64,000 nucleotides of DNA from Kryptolebias marmoratus (taxonomy: Eukaryota; Chordata; Actinopteri; Cyprinodontiformes; Rivulidae): the NCBI RefSeq assembly GCF_001649575.2, contig NC_051444.1, positions 18,943,775-19,007,774 of the forward strand, given 5' to 3'. A program made the translations under genes and the position numbers. Shown one piece after another: positions 1 through 11,694 of this stretch. Under the pieces are notes generated by a model. That model saw only the letters and a list, made by a program, of their open reading frames with translations. It was not told the DNA's origin and did no database searches. Numbering within the stretch: the stretch's first letter is position 1; the number at the start of each line of letters is the position of its first letter.

Positions 1-3000
1 AACGTACCATAAGAAACTGTTACCATTTCGCACCCATGCACTTATAATATACATGTATCCTCACACAACAAGATGACTTGTAAAAGGTCAGAAGCACACA
101 TCATAAAACAATAATCAAAATCAAGTAACAATATAGGATAAAACATATTTTATCCACATAACTGGTTTTCAAGTTAAAGTGCACAGGCATGGCATGATGA
201 TTTTAACAATGACTTAAAACAAAAGCAATGGTTACAAAAAACAACAAAACAAAAGAAGCAACAGTAAAAATTAAATGTCTACACATAAAAACAATACCCT
301 GCCCCGTGTGTGTAATGGCACAGTGCAGGTCCATAAATACATGTGCTGGGCACAGACTCTCATTAGTGCAGGTGTACGGAAGAAAATGTCTGTATGGGCA
401 ACATTTTTTTTGTCTTGAGGTCAGGGGCTAATCATAACAAAGCTACAGTCATGAATGCCAAAAAAAAACCCCAATAATAATAATAATAGCACCAAATCTG
501 CTCATCTTTATTTCACAACAGTACTCCAGCAGATTACATAATGGAACATTAGGGAATCTGAAAAGGTGGGTACAAAGCAGACAAAAGTAGGTAAGACGTG
601 TACACTTAAAAAAACAAACTTAAACTTAGATTTTATTAGTTTAGAGTTTGATGAAAAAAGAATTATAGCTTATCCACAAAACAAGCAATTCATAAATAAA
701 ACCTTATGGAATCTACTTGAAACCTACTGCTATATTCCTACAGTTGCTTATAATGATCAAACTGTAGACTGACTCTGGTGTGGACTTTTAGTGCCGTTTT
801 AGTGACAACTGTAGTCTTCAGACATAAAAGTTTGGCTCAAAATGCAACTCATGACACCAAATAAGACTGTGTCATACACATCAGACCTTTAAATAACATT
901 GTTGACAAATATATTGGTAATTTCCAGTTAATCAGCTAAGCAAATTATTTATATGCACATTTGTACATATAAATTGCAGTTTCACTGAGCTCATGTGATG
1001 TTTTCACACTATTGCCTTAAACCCCAAAATAACACACAATGAATTTGTCACACAATAATTTTCTCACAATCAACTAATCAAGTCTTCCGTGTATCTGTAA
1101 ATACAGCGTATCTGTAATTACCTCCCGAAAAAAAACAAGGTTATGACAAATTCTAAGACACCAGCTAATTACAGATTTCTGTATATTTTCATGTTTTGTT
1201 TTCTTTGTTTTATTTTTCAATTTCACCAAAATGTTGGTTTGCAAAGAAAACAAATATAAGAGCTGAGGGATCTGATGTTTCAGATGTTTCTGGCCGGCGC
1301 TGCCCTTTACAGGGCAAGAGAGGAAAGAGACCAGATAAGCAGAAACAGAAATGTGTTTACTCACATACATGCACACAGTGGGATATATTGCCTGCTGGTA
1401 CCAACATAAGTGATTTATGAGAGAGTCCACCAGAGAGAGAAAAAGAGAAGGAAAAGAGAGTGAGAGAGACAATGATAGAGTGAGGGGAACCGACATATGC
1501 ATTATATATAAGAGAGGGAAAGTGAAAAAGAGTTTGTGTGCTAAATGATTTAATTTGAAATAGTGTTTTACTGAACTGGCCAAAAGGTCTTCCAAATATC
1601 CTTAGCTACAGTGTAATTCCTGCAGCCATCACAAGTAAAACAGCGGCTTCATCACTCTTAACATTCTTCACCTCCCTTTCACAGACACATAAAGAAGTCA
1701 GATATAAAGAAAAATACATAAAGGACTATTTACTATCTCATAATGAAGACGGAATTCAAGCAAGTCATTAAAGTAATAACCACCAAAAGCTTCATTTCAG
1801 CAAATAAAAGACATAGCCCATCAAGTAAAAGCCCCTCGGTATGTAACAAAACTGGACAGACTGTCAAAATACGGTTCATGAACCCCAGCGGTGTAATGCA
1901 ACAACCTCTCTATGATATTGATTTTCTGTGTAGAGAGAAACTCTACACAGTATGAAACTGCTAACATATGCTTCAAAAGAAATGCAGATAGAAGCGTTTG
2001 TTTGAACAAAAAATCGGTCTGACGAGAACACAGAACTACCTCAGACAACTCCATACATTCATTAATCAAATTAATAATTAAAAAAAGTGATCAATTGCAG
2101 TTGAACATTTGCACTATTACCTTTCTCAAAATGACAATATAATTAACACTAACAGTGCTTCTTAAAGGATTAGAGTTTCTGAACTATGTTCAAACATTTC
2201 ATTGTAATTTTTTTGGTTTTCTTATGCTTTTTTAAGTGGACTTGTTTTTAAATTAATGCAACTTATACAAAATAGTAAAAATAATTAAAAGACTGCAAAA
2301 TACTGCAAGCATACAGTATGCCACTCTTCTTTTCTTTATATTTTGCTTCCAGATAATAAACTGTGTTGCATTATTTTAAACTGTTCAAATAAAAATAAAA
2401 ATAAAAATCTTCAGACTTTAATAACGACAGTAATAATGGTCCAATCTTTGAAGTGTTCAAGTCAGCCTAAACATGGATGCTTCGGCCAGTGTGACAAAAG
2501 GTAAGATTCAGAAGGCCAAAGCAGTGTGTAGGATTGACAACTACATTCCATGTGTACTTTTACTTATTTCATGGCCATGTTTACTGAACCAGTCTTTATG
2601 TATTTGCATGAATGAGGTGGCTGTACTGAGACTGTATGTGCATCAGCTGGGTATCAGACTGTTTGCCCCAGCATCTCTGCAAAGACCTGGTTCCATTACA
2701 GCTTGTTAAATTAACTCCTGCTGCAGTGACAACATACAGGACCCGAGGGATGAATGAAAAACTGGGTTTGGTGCTCTGGTGCAGGCAGAATGAAAGGATG
2801 GGTGTTTGGGTGGGTGTGATGAACAAAATAAAATACTTTGGAAATTTCTGATAGCTAAGCATCCTAATTGATGGGCCTCTAAATAACTTAATGTTCATCT
2901 TTAAATAGAAGTTTATTCCCTTGAGGCACTGAGACCACATCTAATATTATTCTTATTTTTTTAAATGACAAAATAATTTGTAACGTAGAGTAAGCAAATA

Positions 3001-4260
3001 CGATGATCAATCACAACATATAATGCAAATAATGTCACTAAAAAGCTCTTGCCTGTTGAGGTAGGGAGTCTCTAAGACCTCTGAAATGGTCTTCTGGCAT
3101 AAAGTGTCATAATGTTTGGAACGAATCTTTTAACTGCAACAAGTTGCCATCTTTCTATTATTTTTAACAATTAACCTCCAAGAAGTGTGCCTGTCAACAC
3201 GAGCAGAGATTTGTTGTTAACTTCACTTGTCAGTGGTTTTAATGTTGCGGCTGATTGCTGCTTTGAGTGTGCTTATTTGTGGGTGTAATTCTAAAAAAGC
3301 CAAAAATTACCGTTTCAACTTCTCTGCAGGTTTGGTGGAAAATCTTTCAAACAAACTCTCCCAGAAGGAGCTAATTTTCTCACCATAATTGCAGCCTCAT
3401 TGTTAAGTTTCAAACCCCATAATGAAACATTAAAATTACAAGACTCGTGATTAGTGGTACTAAAGGAACGGTCCAGTTAGATTTATGATACCACAACTCT
3501 CTGTAAGTCAGTTAGTACGTCAATATATCGATGTCTAAATTGTCTTGTGCTTGACTGCTCATCCTGTATGATCCTGTATGTCCTTAATGACGCATCATTA
3601 AGGAAAAAACTGGATCTTAACTGGCCAAATATAGTGGACTCTGAAGTCAGGCAGATGGTCTACCATAGTGAGGGGAAAATAAATAAAAACAACTTTTTAG
3701 GTTTTAGGTTTCTGAAAAAAGCAAAACTCATATGCTGGATAAAAAAAACAAAGTCTATTTCACTAGGCCAGTGGCAGGCCCCATGTGGTAACAAAAAAAG
3801 GAATGAAAGAAAGGAAACAAAAACTGCACCATTTGAATTTACAAAACATAAATATTACTTCAATTGAGCAACTGTGTTATTTAGTCAGTGTGGCATCTTT
3901 TTACTCAATGGTAGAGCCTGTACAGCCTGGTTTGATCAGTGCCATTAATTTGTTTTTATTTGTTGCAATTAGTTCTCTAAAGCTTTATTTTTTGCCTTTT
4001 ATCTTAACACTCACTTTTTTTGACTCACACTGATACATACAAAACTGTCAGCGGGTGCCAGTTTGTCTATTGTGAAGTTGTTCCATTCAGGAATGCATTT
4101 ATTTTTGTCAAAGGTTACTTTGGACCCAAGTCCACATTGGAGGTCTACTTCCTTTTAGGAGTATTCTGTGTGCTCATTTTGAACTGGATGTGTCAGTAGT
4201 TACAGAACTGAATTTTTTTTTAATTTGTAAGAAACGGCTCGGGCATGATGGGAAACACTG

Positions 4261-4330
4261 CACATCTTGAATGATTTGTAAACAAATGAGACATAGACAG
4301 TTGAATTAAAAAAAAATGTATCAAATGCAC
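4261..4330 (+). repeat. Short dispersed repeat, uninterrupted copy
   Basis: This stretch from CACATCTTGAAT to ATCAAATGCA is about 80% alike to 8830-8875 plus 9071-9103, where the second copy is split by a SINE. It has no coding potential. It looks like a fragment of an unidentified old interspersed repeat. Confidence 0.7.
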
Positions 4331-7300
4331 TTAAACCTTTTAGACATTTTATCTGTCTTTTTCCTGTGATAGTTATAGCTACTCTGGAGTATGTACACAA
4401 CAAATTTTACAGTTTGGAGTATTCGTGTAGTTCCTATCTTTACTGGTCAGATTCCATAGGAAACACTCCCCTGCTCTCTGCCATTCTCTTACAAATTAAT
4501 GACTTTATGTCTTAACTATGCTCCCCTGGTTTCTACTAGATGACAATAAACATAAAACTTTACTTTTTTCACAGCAGCATTGAGTGTGTCGTCTCTCCCT
4601 CCAAGGCCTACTTCAGACATTTTCAGGTGTTTTCTTTTATTATTGACCTTATTTTTAATCTAAACCAGGACAATTCTGTATTGCAGAAAGGCTGAAGTGC
4701 TTTGAGACGAGGTGAGTGGCTTGTTTTGGTGCGATCACATACTGTTATCTTACACCTGGGACAGTTTATAAGGCTTAAAACATTTGCTGCTTAAGATGAA
4801 ACAACACGGTTCAATACAACTGCACATTGCAGTGACAAATCTGGTAAAATGTCAAACTCACCATTAAAATGGATGATCGGGAACATTGCTGTGTGGCATT
4901 TAGCATTTAGCTCTTTTCTGCTGTGCGTTTAAAAAAAAACACCATCCAGCTTTAATCTTTATGATGAATAACATTTTTGGTCTTACCACTGTGGTTGTAT
5001 TGATATGCATAAAAATAATGTGAAAAGCTCCTGTTTATCATTGAAAAATACCCTCTGCTGCTGAAAGACAACAGCGTTTTCAGCCGTTTTTGGGATTAAA
5101 AACTTCTGATCACTGGCACGAAGCTGTGATCTGATGTGTGAAGACATCAGAATAGTACAGATAACAAACAGGAAACAAAGATTTCATGTCCAGATATTCA
5201 CATTTTCCTGCTGTGTTTTTGATTGCTGGGGGCTGCTACACGATGAGAATGCAGTGTAATTAAAATGTCTTCGTAGGTGATCTCCAAACATTTTTTTTTC
5301 AGTATACCTTCCAGTAACTGATGACTGATAGATGTAGGATCTTAATATCAGCTGACTACTACAGTCTGCTGAATATTCTGAAATTTAGTTAAACTTTCTT
5401 TGCAATTGAGTACGTCTGTCAGTGACGACAGTGCTTACCCGAAAGCCATGAGAACTAAAAGGAAATCAGGTGATGGAGTATGAGGTACACAGCGAAAACA
5501 CAAATTCAGATGCCAGCTGCAACTGGTCTGTTTGAAATGGGCACTAAATGAATAAATCACTATTATTGAAATATGTATGGGCTTTTCCACTTATTTTTGG
5601 TGGGTGTTTTTTGTGCAATTTCTAACTTTTGCTAAATGCACCTGCAACTGAAAACCAACCCCAAACAGTTATTGTTACAGTGATTTTCAGGAGAAATATG
5701 GTTACAGAACCTTGAACTGAACACTTCATGTAATCATAAAAGGAAGAGAGGAGATGTACCAGCACAGTATTTTATGTTATTAAGGGGATAGTCCATCCAC
5801 TGGTTATCAAAACTGGTTAATACAGGCTAAAATTTAATCATTAATAAGAAACAAATTGTGCTTTTAGAGGCCTATTCTTTGCATTACGTTTAATCTTCTG
5901 AATGCTGACAAGGCACAATTGCAGAGGTACTTAGTTTAGGGGATTTAAACGTACCAACAAATGCATTGGCTAAAGATTTCCACTTTCACTAACAGCTGAT
6001 GGATTCATTTCTTTGCCAACCCTATTAGTTTCAATTTGCAGAGAATTAGTGAATCTGAAAGCTGCGTCTGCTTAATGTACAAACAACTCTTCCCAGAAGG
6101 AAGTGCAGCACACAGAGAATGGCCTCTCATACATGCATGCATGAGAAGCTATGGTTGGAGTTTTATTCATTATTTAAATAATTTAAATATACAACAGTTT
6201 TTAATAAAAACAGAAAACAATTAATCTTCTTTAAGATAGAGTATCAGGAACTTTATTACATGCACCCCCACCCCCATTTATTACAAATTACAATTACAAA
6301 TGTATGAAAGTCATTCATGCAACTTCACGTAAGATTTAATTTAAAGATCATCAGCCAGAACCAAATGATGTCAATTAGATCAAAGGTTTCCAGTCAAAAA
6401 TCCAATATGGTGTTAACTTTGTGTACTGAGGATGACATCTGTGTGACTGACTGACGCTGGCTGCCTGATTGCAAGATATCGTGATTAATCTGTGGGTCTC
6501 TTTGAGGACAGTGAACTGATGTGTGAAGATTAACGGATTACAGGTCTTGATATTACGGTCGCCTTCTGTTCACATTACCACTAAGGCACACAACTCTCTC
6601 ATACACAGATGAAAGTAAACAAAGTAGCACAGTGAAAGGCAGTTTAACACGAGGAAGGACGTCAGAATGAGTTCATCATGTGTAGCTACACACGAACTGT
6701 GGCTGGAAACTAAAACGAAACAATACTGTGCAGATTATTTAGAATAGCTCCTATTTCTGAATAAATATTGTATGACTACTGCAGTTGGCATTAGGTAACA
6801 TTAATAAGAAGGCTACTAGGAAAACTCTCATTAGCAAGATTATTCTAATCCTTTGGTGTGTTGTATGTATATTTTAAGCCCTAAGAAATTATTTGTATTA
6901 ATAAGAACAATGACAAAGCAGCAGAAAAATAACTATTGTATAGGTTGGCATGACATTTGCTTTAATGTGAAAAATAAAAAGAATATATATGCTAAAAGAG
7001 ATGGGATTATGTGTTTACTGTCCCAGGGAATTAAACTCAATTTATGTTGTAAAAAAATAAAAGAAAATAATACCCAGAACATTTCCCAAAAGGAGACATA
7101 TTTTAGAAGTTTTTATTTGTCTCCCTAAATTATTGTATCAACCGTTTCAGAATTGACCTTTCAAACCAGATGCCTTTTTTTTTGCCAGCCAGAACAATTC
7201 TTCACTTATCTTTAGAGCTTTTGTGTTGTTTTATTTCCCCTTCTGTGACTGCTGCCTTTTCCTGTGTAATCACAAGAAAACAGAGCAATGGGCAGGAATG

Positions 7301-7689
7301 GAAGAAGACGTAGGCGGAGAAAAACAGAGAAAAGTAATTAAAACAAAGTGCTGGAAAAAAGAAGAGCGTGCTGGCCTGTGACCGATAGATGCAGTTCCAT
7401 TGAACCGAACAGCGAGAAAGGATTAACATGGGGGGATCTAATGCTCCTGGCATGCTGGGACATGACTTAGCCTTCTGTATTTGTGCATATCTGGACAAAT
7501 ATGGGAGAAAGCATCTATGAAGTCTCTTTGGAGAAACAGTGATGTTGAATTTATTTAAGTGGGTCTTGATGTTGGAGGTGTCTGTGGAAAGAATTGATGC
7601 ATCCATGAGGAGGTGTTTTAAAGGAAAGCCAGCAAACAGAAGCAGGAAAAAAAAAGTGTTACAAAAGGAGCTGGTCAATTCGTACTGCT

Positions 7690-7795
7690 GCCATGTTGTG
7701 CCTTCACTTTGTACTTAGAGGGTGCCATTTTGTATAAAGGGAATGCCATTTTGTATCCAGCGGTTAACGTTTTGTACCAACAGGGAGCAAAATGG
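7690..7795 (+). repeat. Imperfect tandem units carrying GCCATTTTGTA
   Basis: Units spaced about 20-25 bp apart share GCCATTTTGTAT or close variants (TTTTGTAC, TTTGTACT). The segment ends in GCAAAATGG, the reverse complement of CCATTTTGC. This may be a decayed minisatellite or the end of a mobile element. Confidence 0.5.
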
Positions 7796-8829
7796 TTACA
7801 GTTTTGCTCTCACTTATATGTACATATTATAATAGACACCCTGTCTCCATGACCATAGCAATCCAAACAATCTACACATCATTTAAAATAAATAAAACAA
7901 ACACAAAAAACAAGGTCTACCTTTTTCATGACACAATGATAACCCAGAACAGTGTACTCCAGAACAATAAATCATCTATCTTGGGGCATGTGCATCACTA
8001 AGTCAAAATGCATAAAACATGAAGCAGATGCCTCTTGTCTAAAAACCAGTCAGCCTTCTGAAAACAAACAGGTGATCTGCATCTTGAAAATTCATATGTT
8101 GAACAAAATTTTACCATTAAAGTTAAACACAAATTTGAATAATTTCGGTTGTTGAAGCTTTTTCAAATAGCTGGTCTAACACTGTATAACAAATAGAATC
8201 AAGAAACTGACCAATATTTACAATAAAAAAATAATAATACCAAAAAGTAAATATTTGACTGTATGTTTTTATATCTGATTGTACTAAAAAGACAGCACAA
8301 AGATAAATTTGACTAAAGTCTTTGTGACCAAACTCCAGACTGACTACTGAAATAAAACATTTTCTATCAAGCCTAAAATTATTTAGTGCACCCATTTATT
8401 TATCAAGCAGAACCACTTGACATGAAATGTTTTACTATTTTAACCAAAGGAAAGCCACTCAGTCAGGGATTTGCATAGTACTTATTGAACATTTTCTTGA
8501 AATTTTAAATAAAATGTCAATGATTTAAAGTTTGCTACTCAAAAGCATACACTAATATAATTTAATTTTAAAATCCAAGTAACAGAGTTCAATTTTTCTT
8601 TTTAAAAATGCACCTAATCAACAGTAAAAATCGAGGCCTTAAGTGTTATTTAACAAGATCCACTTGGAAGACATTAGTATGTTAAACAAATTTCGGTCCA
8701 GTCACAACACCAAATTCCCTTAAGAACGTTATTACCATTATTATCATATTTATTTATGAAGTAGCACATTGTGGATTGGGCGACAGCCTGAGGCAGCAGG
8801 CTTGGTGGTCTGATACAGGGCTACTGCCG

Positions 8830-9103
8830 CACATCTTGAATAATCCGTAAACAAGTAAGACAGACAGTTGAGCTAATGTTGTTGTTGTTTTTCTTTCGGC
8901 TGCTCCCTTCTTGAGGGTCACCACAGTGAGCAAACTTGCACAAAAGATCTGGCTATCGTTTGACGCCAAATTCCTTTCCTGATGTAAACTGGGCTCTAAC
9001 TCACAGCCTCTGAATTACAAGACCGTGGCACTGACCACAGAGCTAACACAGCCCCGAGACAGTTGAGCTATTAAAAAAATACAGTAGTGTCAAATGCAAA
9101 GGA
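8830..9103 (+). repeat. Second copy of the short dispersed repeat, interrupted by the SINE
   Basis: The left part (8830-8875) and right part (9071-9103) together match 4261-4330. The SINE and its duplicated target lie between them, so this repeat was already in place when the SINE inserted. Confidence 0.72.
8876..9056 (-). mobile_element. tRNA-derived SINE (minus orientation) with 14-bp target-site duplication
   Basis: Read on the minus strand it begins with a tRNA-like head (TTAGCTCTGTGGTCAGTGCC as A-box, GAGTTAGAGCCC as degenerate B-box). It continues through an AAAGGAATTTGGCGT body and a CACTGTGGTGACCC tail, and ends in GAAAG plus an (AAC)n run. It is the same family as 12605-12778 and 34913-35094. 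AGACAGTTGAGCTA occurs at 8862-8875 and again at 9057-9070, a perfect target-site duplication. Confidence 0.88.
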
Positions 9104-9149
9104 AAGTGTCAATGAACTAGGAGGTGGTCCCCCTTTATACTTTCTATTA

Positions 9150-9350
9150 CAAAGGAAAAGTAAAGACCTGGTTCAGTGTTCCACTTGTGGATTGAAAACC
9201 GCGTTGCCTCTTCTGAATCTGAAGTTTGTCTATCAGCCTGACTCTCCTCTCCAGTACCCTGGTGTATACTTTCCAAAGGAGGCTGATAAGTGCGATCCCC
9301 GGCAGCTGGAGAACACTATCTGGTTTCCCTAACCTCGTCGTCCCCACAAT
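9150..9350 (-). pseudogene. Non-LTR retrotransposon (LINE) reverse transcriptase fragment, decayed
   Basis: Minus-strand translation contains LPGIALISLLWKVYTRVLER, then RVRLIDKLQIQKRQRGF and GTLNQVFT. This is the pattern of the N-terminal reverse-transcriptase blocks of a common teleost LINE (GI-LLSLPGK-YSRVLERR, IQEEQ-GFR-GRGT-DQ). Only about 65 residues remain; the catalytic YADD-type block is absent. It is a dead fragment unrelated to ITFG1. I do not assign a named clade with confidence. Confidence 0.82.
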
Positions 9351-10825
9351 GTGGCACAGGCATGTCAACTACAGAGAATCTAGCTAAATAACATTGTGGG
9401 CCCCAATAAACCAAGTGTGAATTTCATCAATTCCCAAAGCTCTGTCATCACAGAGTTTAGGTACTGAAGTACCTCAACTACCATTACTCCAATGATAAGC
9501 AAATCCCCACCAGACTACTCTATGTCTCCTTGCATTAGAGAAGGTGTATCAATTATGTTGAGGCAAAACTTAAAGTACTTCTCACTGCAAACACTACTGG
9601 CGAAACACATTTGCCTGATAGTTTTCTTCACCACAATTTTCTACCACCAGGTTCAGGGGTTAGAACCACAGAAAGCACCAAACACCTGAAAAGCATAATT
9701 TTGTTTACTTGCATAAACAATGAACACAGCCCATTTAGGCTTTACGTCACCTGCCTCCATCAGAATGCTGGAAATACTCAACTCGTGGAAATTAAAGCTC
9801 TCCTGGACTGGAGCCTGTGCCAAATGTTTTCATCACACCCTCAATATATTGAGTCTGCTGCATCTGTCTGGCACACTCCTCCTGCCACTTTATTCAACCC
9901 ATCACCAGGTGGTGACCAGCTGACAGCTCAGCTCATCTGTTCACCTGAGTGTCTAAGAAATATGGTCACAAATCTGATGACGCGATGACAAAATCAATCA
10001 CAGCTGAACATTCCCACCACCCATTACATATCCTACTGCTCTTAAGGTATGGCAGCAGATTTGTTCCGTTTAGTCCCTGCTTGGTCTTACTTTCCCCCCC
10101 TCACAAACATTCAGCTAAACCCTTCAGTCTCTCTGTTTGTATATTCCTCCTTACCTCCTCTTCTACCTTTTTCATACTCCCCCACTCTGTGATAAGACAG
10201 ACTTCTGTTCGGCTTGTGTGTCAACCTGCTGAATTTCAAACAGGCCTCTTTTACAAAAACCCAGAGCCAGAGTCTCTCCTCTCTCTGCTTCCAGAATATC
10301 AACTAGTCCTGCAGCACTACCAGGAATCTTACTCTCATTTCACCAGTGCTCTTCTGACCCATTTGTTGCATCAAAGGATAGATATTACACACAATCAAAT
10401 CTTTAATTTTTTTATAAATTGACTCCACTTTATAGGATTCCAAAGTTAGTGAATTGTCTGAAATAAGAGGTGTTGTAAAGTAAACTTTATATTATATCTC
10501 ATTCCCAAGTGATTCCTTCATCTGCACATCTCTGACTTTTGATCAGATCAGGATTCTAGGAGTGGACAGAATGAATGTTCAAATAAACAAATATCAACTG
10601 GACACCTGTTGGACAAACACAGTCATCTTCCACATAATTTATCACATAAATCTGAAATGAAACTTTGATTACAAGTAGTGTTTGTCTAAAATTGTTTAAA
10701 GCAAGAGTTCAGGGTAAAATAACTCCAAGCTTTGACCACACCCCATTTAGAATGAAAAGGTAGCTTTGTCAACCAAAAAAAAGACTCTTCATTGCGTTTT
10801 AAGTAGATAGAGAAAAGTTTATTAC

Positions 10826-10875
10826 CTTATTGATCCAGGTTTCAAACTTATTTTCCTCTGTTGTCAGGAATAAAT
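10826..10875 (-). CDS. itfg1: ITFG1 coding exon 7 (last recognised in the window)
   Basis: This 50 bp exon is isolated by 18.85 kb from exon 6 but has a good acceptor (CTTTCAG) and donor (AATAAG|GTAATA). Entered in phase 1 it reads DLFLTTEENKFETWINK and ends in phase 0. The mammalian protein has DLFLTTLNATTSTFQFEIWEN at this point. The completed D codon, the DLFLTT core and the W at the expected place support it despite its small size. Confidence 0.88.
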
Positions 10876-11652
10876 CTGAAAGAAAGAGATAGAGAGAAAA
10901 AAAATCAGACAGAAAAAAAAGACTGGTATGAACAAAATGTTGTATAGCACTTGGAGCAACAGCACAGTTTGACTCCTGTCAGCCTCAGTCTCTATAACGT
11001 GACAGTCTGAATTAGGGACCCGCAAGAAACCTCCATTTCTTCAACTGTTGGTTACTCTGTTTAGGATCGGACATCAGCAGCAGTTAAACCCACAGCCTAC
11101 ATGCTGCCTTTAAAAGCAGTACTCAACGTTTGCAATAATTAATAACTGTAAAAATAAAGCATCAATCACTTTTTTTTCCTCCAATAACAGTATTAGATTA
11201 TAAAACTGCCTGCAAATTTCTTCTTTCCTCAAACATTTGGAATACACATCACAAAATCAGACACACTGAGTGTTATATATACACAGCTTCATAGTTTTAA
11301 AAATGCTTCATATTTTTGCTGCCCTCTTTAGTTCTGTGAAAAGGAAATGCTGCCAAACTTTACTATTTAGATTATTTATTGTTTACAAGCCCCTGGATTG
11401 ATTTTGTAAAGGTGGCTGTAAATTCTTCAAATGTGGTTGTATTTAAACTAGAGAGCTATGTGTCATATCAAACTTTAAAGAGCTTTTGTTTTTTGGGGGT
11501 TTTGAGAAAGAGTACCACAGACACTACAGGAGAGTTGCACCTTATTTAACCTTACTAAAACATCATCCTGCTAACAACTGATTTTGTTTAAAACTAAATA
11601 AACCTGATTTGAGAAATTTTGACAATCGTTTTTAGTATTTAAAAAAAAAGTT

Positions 11653-11694
<42 letters not shown>

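Larger units (their letters stand above)
1..10825 (-). other. itfg1: ITFG1 intron 7 (partial): no further exon recognised
   Basis: I searched for the next expected coding segment (VVGQSAFADFDGDGHMDHLLP-like) and later FG-GAP loops on the minus strand and found nothing convincing, so the rest of the gene probably lies beyond position 1. Contents: a purine-rich patch at about 1420-1545, a short duplicated unit at 4261-4330 and 8830-9103, tandem-like units at 7690-7795, a SINE at 8876-9056, and a LINE RT relic at 9150-9350. The remainder is AT-rich sequence with no supported feature. Confidence 0.7.

Noticed and set aside
1074..1595. 173-residue open frame on the minus strand
   Set aside because: It crosses a purine-rich low-complexity patch that gives the LSLSLSLSF run. 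No domain. It does not match any ITFG1 segment.
7202..7678. 158-residue open frame on the minus strand
   Set aside because: Low-complexity F/L/S-rich translation of T-rich intron sequence, with no homologue pattern and no splice-compatible ends that fit ITFG1.
1..10825. Expected ITFG1 exon 8 and later exons
   Set aside because: I scanned for FADFDGDG-, DYNMDG- and LENVPC-like coding on the minus strand and found none. They most likely lie outside the window, though a very short or diverged exon could be missed by eye.
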